From contig NC_090797.1 in the NCBI RefSeq assembly GCF_040054535.1, forward strand, positions 1,642,001-1,706,000: a stretch of DNA of 64,000 nucleotides, given 5' to 3'. A model generated the notes under the pieces. The model ran no database searches and was not told the DNA's origin. It saw only the letters and a program-made list of their open reading frames with translations. The position numbers and the translations under genes are program-made. Below are positions 1 through 15,700 of the stretch, piece after piece; position 1 is the stretch's first letter, and each line of letters begins with the position of its first letter. The DNA comes from Antennarius striatus. Taxonomy: Eukaryota; Chordata; Actinopteri; Lophiiformes; Antennariidae.

Positions 1-2722
1 CATACCTTTTCCTTCTTATCTGCCACTGAATGGAGGAAGAGTGCCAAGACTGCAGGCTTCACATGTCATTCAAGGACAAGTTAAAGCTCCTCTTTCTCTA
101 TTTAATTGGGGGAGGGGGGGCACCGGTGCATGGTTTGCTCTTATTTGTCTAACTAAGACTCCTATCATTATCCTGAGCTAAGCTAACTACTGTATATATA
201 CTCGGGCCTGGTTTGCGATTGCATCCAATGATGCTCCATTTGACATGATCGGCATATTGATCAGAAAGAAAAAAAAATCCATTCTTCTCGAATCGGATGG
301 GAAACAAATGCCGTTGCTTTTATTTAAATTAAGCTGCCGGTGGTATACATCCATACTCATCTGCTCAAATGCTCTACCAATCATCCGCTTCCGTCAGCGA
401 TTGCTTTCCATCGTATTTTTTCAACCCTTTCCTGGCCCCGAATGGTCGATAAAACCCTTTCCACTGGATTGAAACACAAATGGATTGTTAATGTCGGTCG
501 TTACGATAAACAAACGCTACGAATGCTTCGTAAGCTCCAAAGAAAAACCAATATTGAGTCGCAAAAACTAAACTAGATTTTTTTTTTTTTTAATTCCCTC
601 TTCCTGAATTTGCTAGAAATAACCATCTCTCCCTGTTGGGATGGTGTAATTACATCAGGAGCACACAGATGGGGAGGGCGGCGGTGGTCCATTTCTGAAT
701 GAACTCATTACGGGAACCAACGATCTACGTTAATTAAGAGTGAGAAGCAATTCTTCGTCGGTTATCAGGCTGGATTGTTTCGTCTAAATCCTCCTGACAA
801 AAAGCTCTTGATCACCGGATGCTCGCAGAAAAAATCGGTTCTGCGCAACGTTAGCTGGATTTTCAAATTAAGAAGGGAATAAAAGATGAGTGTCAGCGTC
901 ATTTCATCAATCAAACTCACTGTTTTGGTTACTGCCTTCAATTTTACTCTTAAAGTTTGATTATAAAGACTAATGAGCACTGATCCCAGTTAGCAGCTAG
1001 CCGATGCTAATTATGGAGCTCATTCTGAGGTGGTGGAGCCCAGAACGGAGCTACAACAAGAGTGACTGCTGGACTGGACGCGACTCCATTGCATTGTTTA
1101 TCATCGCTGGTTATAATTAAGTCAATGGGTTTATGCTGACCTGATCGCCTTCCAGCTGATAGCGACTTAGTTGTGTTTCCAACACCTTGATATCTAAAAC
1201 AAGTTGGGCAGAGGTTACACAACCCGAGACTGTTTGTCAAGAACCTAAAAGACATCTTGAAAAGGGTATCGACAAATGATGAAACTACGTGGAGAGATGG
1301 GCCCAGGAAGAATTTATTTATTACATTTTTGCAGTCATAGGTTGGTGGAAACTACTTCCTGATCCCTTTAACAACAATTGGAACTGATGGAGGTGACTGT
1401 TCTCGGGGTGATTTCTGGTTCTGGTTTGGAAACTGTAGGGTAACCTCCTCCACAATATGGATTTTCTTCTCAGTAAGTACGCACTTATCCATTAGGGTCT
1501 GTAGATCCATTTCCCGGGCCTATAACGCTATCCCAGCTCTCTGCCAGGGATCGGTGGTTGAACCTGACTCATAGGAAGCTGGGCAGACAGATGGGTGTGT
1601 GTGTGGGGGGGGGGGTCACTCCAAGCGCTCTTTTGTGAAGCAGCACTTTTTTTGAACACAATGTCGGCCCTTCATTCACATGCAGGACTCGAGTATCGAG
1701 CCGCATTCCTCGAAAAACGCCGCCTGGGCCAGTTGATGCCCGCCGCTTCTTCGCTAATCCTTGCGTCACTAGGCTGGCTTCTTGAGATCGGACCCCCCCC
1801 CCCGCCCTTTTTCCTTCACTTTGCTCGCAAGAAACCGAGGCTGGAAAGAAAACAAGCCGTTTGATGGTAAGACGTGTAATTCAATGAGCTGTGCTCGCCA
1901 ACGGTGAGTGGCGAGGGAGGAAATGAATTTGGAACTCGGGGAGTCGTGGACGCAGAAGCGAGTGAGCGGGACAGAAACATGGAAAGCAGCTAAGCGGTCA
2001 ATGACAGGTGTGTTTCCGTTCAACTACACCATCCTAATGTCAAGCTAACCATAATTATCTTTTGTTTGGAAATGTCACGGAAGGTCGTCGGCGATCAGAA
2101 ACGGCTAAACGGCCGATTCCACTGACATTCAGGAAACTGCACTAACATTTGCGTTTAACTCAATTAGCATTAATTAAAGATAATATAAGATTTTGCTTGT
2201 TGACTTTACGACTGAAATGTATAAACCTTTGTTGTACTCAGACGTGACCTTTGGCTACGTATCGTGGGAGATTTTTAAAAAAGCAACTAGCAGCAGTTAG
2301 CAGCCAATTCAAAAGTGCTGGCCTCCAGGAGTGGCGGAGGAGCCGCCGCGCCTTCCTATAGACGTTTATTTTGAGACGCATTTCTCGTTCTGCTGCCTGG
2401 TTGAGTTTCACAGGAGTCCAGACATACAATTCTGAATTCCTAAAGGCCACCCGCTAATTTAGAGCGACAACACATCCCATTAAAACGCTGGGGGTGACGC
2501 CTCTGCATCACCGTCAGCAAAAGTCAGCGCAAATGTCACAAGTACTACTTTTTTAAATGACCAATCAGCAAGAAAAGCATGGTGTTTTTTTAAGCGTGGA
2601 TATCATTAGAACCTGATTACATTTGTAAGTTTCACAAAGACACGTAGTTTTCCTCCAGAGGTCACACCTTTTGTTCCCTCCTCAATTATCCATGCATGAA
2701 ACTGAAAGTGGGGGGAGGTTGT

Positions 2723-2765
2723 GGAATTTGCTTAGATAGACTTTGAATCTATCTAAACAAATTCC
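2723..2765. other. 18-bp stem hairpin with 7-nt loop
   Basis: Bases 2723-2740 are the reverse complement of 2748-2765 with a single mismatch (a G opposite A/T that would wobble-pair in one RNA strand). The loop is cttgaa-like, at 2741-2747. Short GC-rich flanks (a gggagg-type tract on the left, cctccc on the right) could extend pairing across a bulge. It could be a small RNA precursor, the core of a palindromic MITE or chance. No known microRNA was recognised. Confidence 0.45.
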
Positions 2766-5221
2766 TCCCGTCAAGTCACCTCCTTAGCTAATAATTCTGC
2801 AGCTTTTAAAAAGTGTGGAACAGGGATTTGATTGATCAGCTATTTCTTAACTCCATTTATTGCATAAAAGTTTTCAAGTCAGAACTGTTTGACGGCGGCT
2901 AAATGCTTAAGAAGCCTTGCGACAGATGTCAGAGGATGCATGATGATTACTCACTGTTTAATCATTAACAAGCGAGGCATGTAGTCAAGCAAAACAGGCA
3001 GAAACTCCTTCCTACATACAGGCTGGTTTGGGGCCCTCCTTAGCAGACGGGGCCCTACGATCAGGCCTCCCTGGGCTCAAAGTCTCTCCATCATCCTCCC
3101 TCTTTTGTTTCTACCAGGATAAATGACCCTTTATGAAACCTGATATTAATGGGAGACCTATTGTTGAAAGAAAATGTTGATCTATGGTGAGAAATCCACA
3201 AACTGAAGGGAGGTGGGCAGAGTTCAGGACAAGAACGGTCAACATTTTTCCTCTTCCTTGACACCGTGGCTCCAGATTCCCCTCAGGGAACGCAGATCGC
3301 GGCTGTTGATGCGTGTTTGAACACAGAGGACAATTTGTGTCTGCGCTGTCAACAAACAGCACTAATTATACTGCTAATTCCTTCTGGGTAAATATAAACA
3401 GGAACAGCAGCACCTTAGTTTTGGAAAACATTTTTGGAGATGGGGGCATTTGGATGATGTGATATACATAACGGGATTCCCGAAAAGATTTTCAATGGGG
3501 CCGCTAAAAAGCGGACAAAGTGCAATTGATGCAAAGGCAGAATTAGACTGCAAAGGGTTGCATAAATACCCAGAAGTCTATGGGGGAAACACAGCCTCTC
3601 TCTCTCACTCTCTTTCCAACAGTTTGCCTCGCATGCAGCAGCCACAGGTCAGCGTAAGCCTGTTTACCAGCCTGTGCTACCAGGAACGCCAGCTTAGCGG
3701 GTGACATAACATTACATCAGAGAGGGATGACCTCGCTAACACCCCCGGAGACATTCAGAAATATAACTGTTGGGTAGTTTCCTAAAACTGAGTTCGCTTA
3801 AAACCACGACGGACGAGTGACTTTCATCAGAAATGAACTGACGCCTCGATTCCAAGTCTTCTCTGACCACCACAGCCCACATCTGGGCCCTCTAATCCCC
3901 TGTGGCACGATAAAGGCATGGATTAAAAGACGGACAATCATCCAGTCGCTCTGTCAAACACTCGTACCATCAGCCTCGCTTACATCGGATGACAGGAAGT
4001 GGGCAGATGCTGACGGATGCAGTCGTATATATCTATAATGCAGCCTTGGGATCTATAAATAGGATGGAGGCAAACCTCCGGTCCCAGTGGACAGACGCTG
4101 CAGTACTTGATCAGACAAATGCAGTGACAGTGAAGAGGATAGGTGACTTTTTTTGCCCCCAATGTATGCAGAAAATCTCATATTCATCACTCAGGCTTTG
4201 CATTATTACAATTAAAAAGGAGAGATGTCCTTGCGGGGGCTGAAGCGATCTCTTTAGTGGAGGTTTTCTTTGACGGCGACACCGTGTTTGGAAATTAAAT
4301 TGAATTACATAAGAAGAGAATATCCCACATATTATTCCTATTCACTAAAAGACGGAGCATCATGAAAAGATCAGTCAGAAAACAGCTTACAACATCGAGC
4401 CCCCCTCACGAACATACAGAAATTAACCCTTTGTATGTGTATGTCTCCACAACAATCCAGATGTGGCTGTTGCTGTCCGGTTCTAACCCACCCTCGCATT
4501 AGGGGTCTCGTGTCAGGGGTCCTTCAGGGGTCAGGGGGTAATCAGAAGGGGCCCACCAGAACCTTGGGCTCTCGACTGAAGGCTGTGTCTTTCACATTTG
4601 AATATTTGGATTAAGATAACATGCCTGCAAGATGTTATCTAAAATCAATCTGACCGCCGCTGATGCAGCGACCCCCCCGATCAGAGGAATAAAACTAAAA
4701 CGAACTCTTCACCTGAACATTCCTCTACAGACAATATACATACATATAATGTATTTAAAGCATGACTCCTTCCAAGAAGTTCAGTCTTTTTTGGATCCCT
4801 GCTTCTCAGATAAAGACATTCTAAGTCAGCCTGACCTCTGAATTAATCCACAAGGGCAAGTCAGGTTTGAGAAATCTAGGTGACAGGAATGCCCTGGGAT
4901 GCTGGATTAACGACTGTTATGTCTGGGTTAGATCGATGCATTAGCTAAACTTAACACAACGAGACTGGGAATATGAAGAAGAATCTGGGATTAGAGCAAA
5001 GATTATCTGATCCCCCAACATGTGTGATATCAGATTAGACCCACATCTGGGACTCACATTAGAATTAATCTGGCGCAATCAATTTTTTTAAAAACATTTT
5101 TTCTTTAAAATTTTTTCACATCAGAATTAATCTGACACAATTTGGCTCCGACTGGAAAACCCCCCACAAATTTAATGCGTTATAAACTAACACTAATGAA
5201 ATAATAGAAGCTAAATCAATC

Positions 5222-5275
5222 TAAAATAATTGTTACTCTTGGGAACAAATAAAGTTTTTTGAATTGAATTCCGCT
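5222..5275 (+). repeat. Isolated LINE-type 3' tail
   Basis: The string gggaacaaataaagtttttt followed by TTGAATTGAATT resembles the 3' ends of fish L2-like non-LTR elements, which end in an AATAAA-containing segment and a short tandem tail. A closely similar tail (gggactaataaagttttttg) occurs at 34693-34712. No reverse-transcriptase sequence is attached, so this would be a heavily 5'-truncated copy. The call rests on resemblance to remembered repeat ends. Confidence 0.4.
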
Positions 5276-5737
5276 AACTTGTGCTATCATTTAGCGAATG
5301 ACCGTGCTTATTTTAGCAGCAACTTATAGTTCCGTATTAGTTAAAAGCGTAATAACATTAAAAATATATACACATAACTTTTTCCTTCTTTAACAACCAG
5401 CCAAAAACAAACTTGTAAAATCACTTGGATAGTTTCATTCAGCTGTAAACACCGTGTTTTGTGTATTTATCGCTGTGTCATCTTAAATAAAATGGCTCTA
5501 CTTAGTTTTAAAAACGTGTTTACCGTTTATTACACGTTCTATGTCGTTATTAGAACCGGAGTCGTTTATTATAAGCGTTAATAAACGCAGGTGAAGCGGC
5601 TAGGAGGGCAGCTAGCCTGTTAGCATCGCCGCACAATGCGAGGCTTCCCCGGCGACATTGCGGCGAGGCACCGGGTGACGGTCCCGGAGCACCGCGAGTG
5701 GGACCCCGGCTAGGAGCACGAACGTCGCCTCGCTCAC

Positions 5738-6073
5738 CTTCTTCATCCGCGGCGCTTCGGCGACGGTCCCGTCCCGGTTGACGAAGGCTTCCCCGCCGTT
5801 CTGCTGCGGGTCCGGTCGCTTCATAGCCGACGCTTGCGGCATCTTCGCGGGGTTCGGGGTGAGCAAGCTCAGACTGGCTTCCCCGGCTTTCGCGGAGGGT
5901 TCCGCTGTAGGGGAAGCGGCGGAGGAGGAACCGGCCTCGTGTGGGTCGTTCCGAGCGAGGCTCTTGCCCTCCGAGGTCGGTGTCATCGGGGAACCGGCTG
6001 GTAAGGCTTTCCCGGTGGGGACGTCTTTGAGTTCGACCTCTGCCATTTTCGCTGCCACAACCTGGACTGACAT
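5738..6073 (-). CDS. First coding exon (partial) of an unrecognised gene, Ala/Ser/Pro-rich N-terminus
   Basis: Reading leftwards, an ATG at 6073-6071 opens 112 codons and ends at AAG followed by a good donor (GTGAGC at 5737-5732). A second in-frame ATG lies at 6046 (MAEVELKDV...). The peptide is low-complexity and probably disordered: acidic at first (VELKDVP), then rich in Ser, Ala and Pro (SSSAASPTAEPSAKAGEAS), ending VNRDGTVAEAPRMKK. The exon sits in a CpG-rich island and is preceded by housekeeping-type promoter motifs at 6145-6382, which supports a real first exon. The open frame reads past the donor for about 42 codons, and I take that part as intron. I do not recognise the family. No downstream exon was found in the 5.7 kb to the left, so the body of the gene lies outside the window or in exons too short to spot. 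Confidence 0.6.
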
Positions 6074-6144
6074 CGCTGCAGTTTCACAAAGTCCTTTTTC
6101 CAACACAAATAGCGAGTCAAGCGGATGTGAGCGGAGGAGCGACG

Positions 6145-6382
6145 GCCGCCATATGCATTGTGGTCCTTGTAGTTTTTCTACGTAACTAAAAAAATATATA
6201 ATTCCTTATGAATGGTCGACACCGGTTGTGAGTTTTTACAACATGATAATCAATTTCAGAAAAACAATAAAAATATTGACGTAGGTAAAATTATTTTGCT
6301 GAAAGCAGCCCCGGTCAACAAAGCGACTACAATTCCTAACAGGAAATGCTTTCCTGTGAAAGGCATCATGGGAGATGGAGTT
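6145..6382 (-). promoter_or_regulatory. CpG-rich promoter with ZNF143/THAP11-like and YY1-like motifs
   Basis: Upstream of the exon at 5738-6073, the minus strand carries ACTACAAGGACCACAATGCA at 6154-6173, a variant of the ZNF143/SBS motif (ACTACAANTCCCANNATGC). Next to it is ATGGCGGC (6152-6145), a YY1 core. Farther out, the plus strand has ACTACAATTCC at 6326-6336 followed by AAATGC, and the minus strand has AACTCCATCTCCCATGATGC around 6362-6382. Three SBS-like sites within about 230 bp suit a constitutive, TATA-less promoter. The motif names come from known consensus sequences, and occupancy is inferred. Confidence 0.5.
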
Positions 6383-6389
6383 TAAAATG

Positions 6390-7715
6390 AAAGAGGACAA
6401 CGCTTAACTCCAAAACAAAGGTGATTCATGAAATATAATGCAGATTTTTCACAATTTAATAACAAATTAATTAGAAAATATTTTTATAAACGTATACAGC
6501 AATTTTCTCTATTACGTAATCCTGAGATGAATATTAGCTGTAATGCAAACACAGCTGACATGCTGTTGCATGACAACCAACCCGGACAGAACATTATTTA
6601 ACAAGACTTGTGTCAGCCTTGACTCATCCACAGCACGTTTCTCCACAAGACACCGCATCACATTTCAGTCCTCATGCGGTGGATGTGCGGTAAGTGCGTG
6701 TCATGAGATAACCAGGAGGAAGGTCAAACCGTCCAAACTGGGTTACAGCGCCATCAAGTGGTGCCTGAAACAGTCAAACAAGCACCAACACTCTGATTCA
6801 TTTAAGACAGAAGTTACTCGAGTTGTCTGTTATTTGTAATGTTTGATAATTACCACATTTTGCAGAGATAAACACGATTAAAATTGTAAGTTCGAAATAT
6901 TAGAATAAATTAAAACAGTAAATTAAAGATTCCTCAGCAGCAAAAGGCAATAATTGTTAAATTATATTTATGCTCTAACTGGACACTCTCTCAAATCTTT
7001 TGTTTTTCATCCATTAATGCAGGGAAATCAACAAGATGAAATAACTTCTGTTCAACAGTTCAGTTTTATTTTAAACACTCATGGCAATAAAAAAACACAC
7101 AAATATTTAAATTCCTAATTCAGGCATTCAGATCTCTTTAGAAGACATCACATTCAGAAACAGTTTGCTCTCCATCATGATATTGAATAATTGACGTGTC
7201 ACACCGTGACAAACACTGATTTCTCTTTGTGTGTGTGTTGCTTCTAATTTCACACATCATTTCTTTGTGTGACTGACTTCAAGCATGTCAGGAGTGTCTT
7301 TACCACCGATTCTTTAAACTACTGGAACACAACCGGCATTCAAAATAAGAAAAGAGTCCGCAGAGACTGTGTCTGCATTCCTGCTGGATGAGTCAAAGCC
7401 CTTTATCATCCAGCAGATAAAACTGAGGTATATTATTTACAAGGTTGCCATGCTGGTACATTCTTTGAATAGAAAATCAGAAAACCAAACCATGTTAAAA
7501 AATACATATAGTATCATAATCATATTAAAATGTAATGAAGTCCAGAATGTCGCTTATTTCTCTATCAAAAATACATGATTCATGTCTTTCAAAGTGAAGC
7601 TCTGCTGCTCCGATGAGTCCCGACATTGAGGGTGTTTTCTAATCAATGCAGCCACACAGCAGAGTGGGGGGGGGGTCCTCAGGTAGTTTTTTGTTGCATC
7701 TAAACGGGCAACAAA
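6390..7715. other. Spacer, including the probable tmem209 3' UTR
   Basis: No protein-coding exon is visible. The right part (about 7065-7715) is the likely 3' untranslated region of tmem209, which is transcribed leftwards: a minus-strand AATAAA (tttatt at 7065-7070) lies about 650 bp past its stop codon. The rest is AT-rich sequence with no clear repeat. Confidence 0.4.
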
Positions 7716-11543
<3,828 letters not shown>

Positions 11544-11720
11544 CTAGCTAAAAGTTTAGCTCAAGTTAGCTAGCTTACGCATAAATAACACAGAATTTGT
11601 CCACAAACTATAGTTTGGGTTTTCTTTTCTAAGTAAATAATAAATAATAAAGATATTACATGAAAAATAAACAGCCAAAATTTGATAAAAACACATAAAA
11701 AAGTCTAAAAAATTCATACC

Positions 11721-11966
11721 ACGCTAAAGGAATCGACAGCGGCGGCGCTGCATGTTTTGTATTTTAACAGAAAGTCGGATGACGCACTTCCGGTCAAAGA
11801 GACGCTTCACCCCTCTCACGACGTCGTTTTTTCTAAATTTAAATTTAAAAAGACGTAACTAATAGTTAATATAGAAATGAAATCAAAAATAATTTACTTA
11901 TATTAATTTAAGCAGAAGGAGAACGGCAATAGACGCATGGCCGTTACTGTCACAGATGTGACGTCA
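11721..11966 (-). promoter_or_regulatory. Probable tmem209 promoter with ETS and CRE motifs
   Basis: On the minus strand a likely non-coding first exon ends at TTTAGCGTG followed by GTATGA near 11721. Immediately upstream are CACTTCCGG (ETS/GABPA type, 11785-11793) and a perfect CRE, TGACGTCA, at 11959-11966. These are typical of ubiquitous promoters. The transcription start is inferred. Confidence 0.45.
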
Positions 11967-11969
11967 TTT

Positions 11970-12712
11970 CCGTTCCGAAGCCAGACTTCATTCATACAGC
12001 AGTCGTTTCATCTTGAAGATTTCAAACAGTGACTCTTATTCAGACACTATTAAAGTAATATTCTGTCAGCTGATCATGTTTTGTCCTTTTTGTCATTGAT
12101 ATAAATATATACATATATATATATATGCTGACTAACAAGGTGAAGGCTCAATCAAAGATCTCCTTAAATTCAGCCCTTCATAAAGGTTTGAAACACCATA
12201 AACTATCAGATGTATATCAGTGTACATTAAACTGTAAATACCCATTTACTTAACTTGTATATAGCAAGTAGGTAACATTTTAAGATGGATCAAACAATGC
12301 CTCGATTAATCAGGTGACTCACTTGGATGGAAATTTACAAGAAAGTATTTTCTTTTAATAAATAAAAGAATAAAAACATTATTACACATGGACTAAAATG
12401 CAAGGACATCAATAAAAATTTAACATGACAATATTGTGCAACTGCAATTGAATGTCTTTTAGAATGGAATACCGATGGAAGGAGGGGACACTAATGAATG
12501 AATGGCAGCTCAGACCTTCATGATTAACTCTATTTTTAGCAGCACTAATATGCATGTGAGATGAAATATATGTATTGTATAGTTCTGATTATACAACATG
12601 ATTCAATTAAAATGTTAATGTTAATTTTTTTTTTTTTTGGCAAAATCTATAGAGGTAAATGTCCGTACTGTAGTAAATAAATAAACAAGACATCCCATGA
12701 GGCACCGTGTTG
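11970..12712. other. AT-rich spacer between tmem209 and prdm4
   Basis: No exon was recognised. The stretch holds a short (AT)n run near 12105-12125, a T-run near 12628 and several AATAAA-like strings on the plus strand. The left end overlaps the tmem209 promoter side. The right end is the prdm4 3' UTR. Confidence 0.4.
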
Positions 12713-15700
12713 TCAAGGCGGGGGCGACAGCGACTTTTCAGAGCTGTATCCTCCAACGTCTAAACCGCAGTCCTCATTTCCGGCTGACGCAGCGTGTCTC
12801 TCTTCTCCCCTCCCCCTCCCGCCCTCCTCATCCTCCTCCTCTTCGTCCTCTTCCTCATCCGCGTCCCGCTCCTTCCGCGACGCTCTCTCCGTCTTGGGCC
12901 CCTTGCATATCTTGAGGTGACGGGTGAGGTGGTACTTGGTGAGGAACGCTTTGTGGCATTTCTCGCAGACAAAGTCTCTCCGGCCTTCGTGGGAGTTCAT
13001 GTGCTTCTTCAGGTGGTTGGTCTTCAGGAAGTGCTTGTTGCACTTGGGGCACTGAATTCGGCGCTCGCTGGAGTGGAAATAGGAAGAGAATCATAAAATA
13101 ACTTTCATTTCTTTATGATCTTAAGATTCTTTTTAGTTTTCCGAGAACACGTCACGTACTGCGTGTGAGACAACATGTGCTGTTTCAGGTCGTGCTTCCT
13201 GATGAACGCCCGGTCACACAGGTCACACTTCAGCTTCTCTGCACCCGTGTGGATGAGCATGTGCGACGCCACGTGGGCTTTCTGCGTGAACGACTTCTCG
13301 CACACCGTGCACCTGTAGTTCTTCTGACCTGAGGTCGGGATGGGGGGAGGGTTATAAAAAGTTTAAAACGTCACAGTCGGACAAACGCGCCGCTACCCAC
13401 CTGTGTGGATCTTCAGGTGCATCCTGAGGTTGCTGGGGTCGCTGAACGCCTTGCTGCAGTACTCACACTTGTGAGGTTTCATGCCCACGTGCCCCATGAA
13501 GTGCACGTTGAGCTTGGTGCAGGTGATGAACGCCCGGGAGCACATGCTGCACTTGAACTTCTTTTCCCTGGCGTGACCCTGACCTTTCGATCTGGAGGTG
13601 GCGCCGCTGGAGTTCGTGTTGCCCCCGCCGCCCCCGCTGTCGCTGCTGGTTTGACCTGCGGCGTGGGCGTGGCAGGGCCAGGGTGAGGAGGAGGAGCTGG
13701 ACGTCCCGTTGGTCAGCTTCTCCTCCTGGTGGGCGTGTTGCTGTTGCTGCTCCTGTTGTTGCTGTGGGGGCTGCTGCTGCTGGGCGTGGTCCTGCTGTGA
13801 CGGGCTGTGGCTGTGGGGGGGCTGGTTGTGGCCTTGGCTGCCGAGATGAGACTTGAGCTCGGAGAAGGAGGAGCACTCTTTGCCACACTGGCAGATCTGC
13901 CCCTGGGGCGCCGGGGGAACACCTGGGGAGACGACGGACGCTGGAAACGCTCTTTGACATGGTGACTAACGGACACGCTGTCGCCGCCTCACCCATCAGC
14001 CGGCTGTAGTCTCTGCTGTAGTAGAACAGCAGCTCCTGGTCCGGGTGGATCTCCGTGTTGGTGCAGAAGAACAGCTTCCCGTTGGCCGGGTACGCCACCA
14101 GGTTCTGCTCCTCGCGGGTTCTAAACACGACAGACGAGACGAGTCGATCGTTAGCAGGAAATAACGCGACCGCTTCAGAAATCGACCTTTGACCCCACCG
14201 TCGTACCGAGCTTTCCGGACGAACATCATCCAGTTGCACTCGTTCTCGTCTGTCGTCACGATGTAGAACTCCAGGACGTTGTTGTGGTACATCTGAAGAC
14301 AGATTATTAGTTAGCGTGTGACTCCTCTGACCACAAACAGCCCGACTGAAGTCACCCACCTTCCAGATCTGGGGGGCGTCCTTCTCTGGCCAATCAGAGA
14401 GATCCACGTTACTGCAGTGCTGCCCCACCATTGGTCCAAAGCACGTCCTCTGAGGGATGACGTCCCGCGCAAAAACACCTGAGAGAGACAGGATTAGGCT
14501 CTAATCCGTCCATCATGGCTGCACCGCTGTCTGTAATCCATCACCACTGTCTCTAATCTGTCCATTATCACTGTCTCTAATCCATCACCACTGTCTCTAA
14601 TCCGTCCATCACCACTGTCTCTAATCCATCACCACTGTCTCTAATACATCACCACTGTCTCTAATCCATCACCACTGTCTCTAATCCGTCACCAGTCTCA
14701 AATCCATCACCACTGTCTCTAATCCGTCCATCACCACTGTCTCTAATCCGTCCATCACCACTGTCTCTAATCCATCACCAGTCTCAAATCCATCACCACT
14801 GTCTCTAATCCGTCCATCACCACTGTCTCTAATCCGTCCATCACCACTGTCTCTAATCCATCACCACTGTCTATAATCCATCACCACTGTCTCTAATCCG
14901 TCACCACTGTCTCTAATCCATCCATCACCACTGTCTCATGAACCTTTCCCTCCGTTCTGTGACACGTTCCTCCACCTGCTCCCTGCTTTCACTACAGACC
15001 ACAATGTCTGATGTCCTCAGCAAACCAACTTTCTCTCCACAGGACGTGAGTGAAGCTCTGGATGACAGGAGCCTCGCTCTGATCCTTTCTAACTACAGAA
15101 GTCACCCCCCCAAACCCCCCCCGGGTTCTTCTCTTACCCAGCGGTTCGTCGGCCACTGAGATGCGCAGACACAGCGGGCGGGGGAGGGAGAGGCGAGCCC
15201 GGCTTTGGATGGGCGTGTCGGGGATGAAGGTGACCGGACCGTGTTCTGGACAGTCGGAGGTGTAGGAGCGCTCACACAGCGTGCACCCTGGAGAGGAAGT
15301 GACATCACAACGGTTTGGTAGAGGGGAGGACGGGTGAGTTTAATCTCAAATCCACATCTAATCCCGGTTTAAGCTGAACGCTGGGCGCTCACTCACAGAT
15401 GGTGAAGGCGGTCACCATGTTCTCCTTGTTGGAGGTGGAGTCCTCCAGCTGGAGGGTGGGGTTGACCAGCACCAGGTTATTTTCCGGCCCCAGCGACACC
15501 TCCGCCGTGATGGGGGACACGTTCACCGCCTCCAGCCCCATCCCAGAGTGACCGTGGAGTGACACGGACTCCAGCTGGCCCTGATTGGTCAGAACCACGC
15601 TGACCACGCCCGAGTTCAGCTCGCCGTTTGAGTGGAGCTGCTCCCCGAGCCCCCCCGCTCCTCCTCCGCCGCCATTCCCCACTCGACCCCCCATGTGATC

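Larger units (their letters stand above)
1..5737. other. Non-coding stretch, probably the first intron of the gene at 5738-6073 or spacer
   Basis: No frame on either strand gives a protein I recognise, and the open frames here are short and lack plausible splice context. If the minus-strand gene whose first exon lies at 5738-6073 continues leftwards, this whole stretch would be its first intron. The sequence is AT-rich in patches, with runs of C/G and an imperfect direct repeat of about 26 bases at 5056-5081 and 5117-5142. A strong hairpin at 2723-2765 and a LINE-type tail near 5222-5270 are listed separately. Conserved non-coding elements may be present but cannot be judged from one sequence. 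Confidence 0.5.

Noticed and set aside
5778-6185. 135-codon plus-strand frame
   Set aside because: It is the antisense shadow of the CpG-rich exon on the minus strand, where splice and promoter signals agree.
14938-15159. 73-codon plus-strand frame next to the minisatellite
   Set aside because: It is intronic to prdm4, antisense, and overlaps the true exon at 15138-15287.
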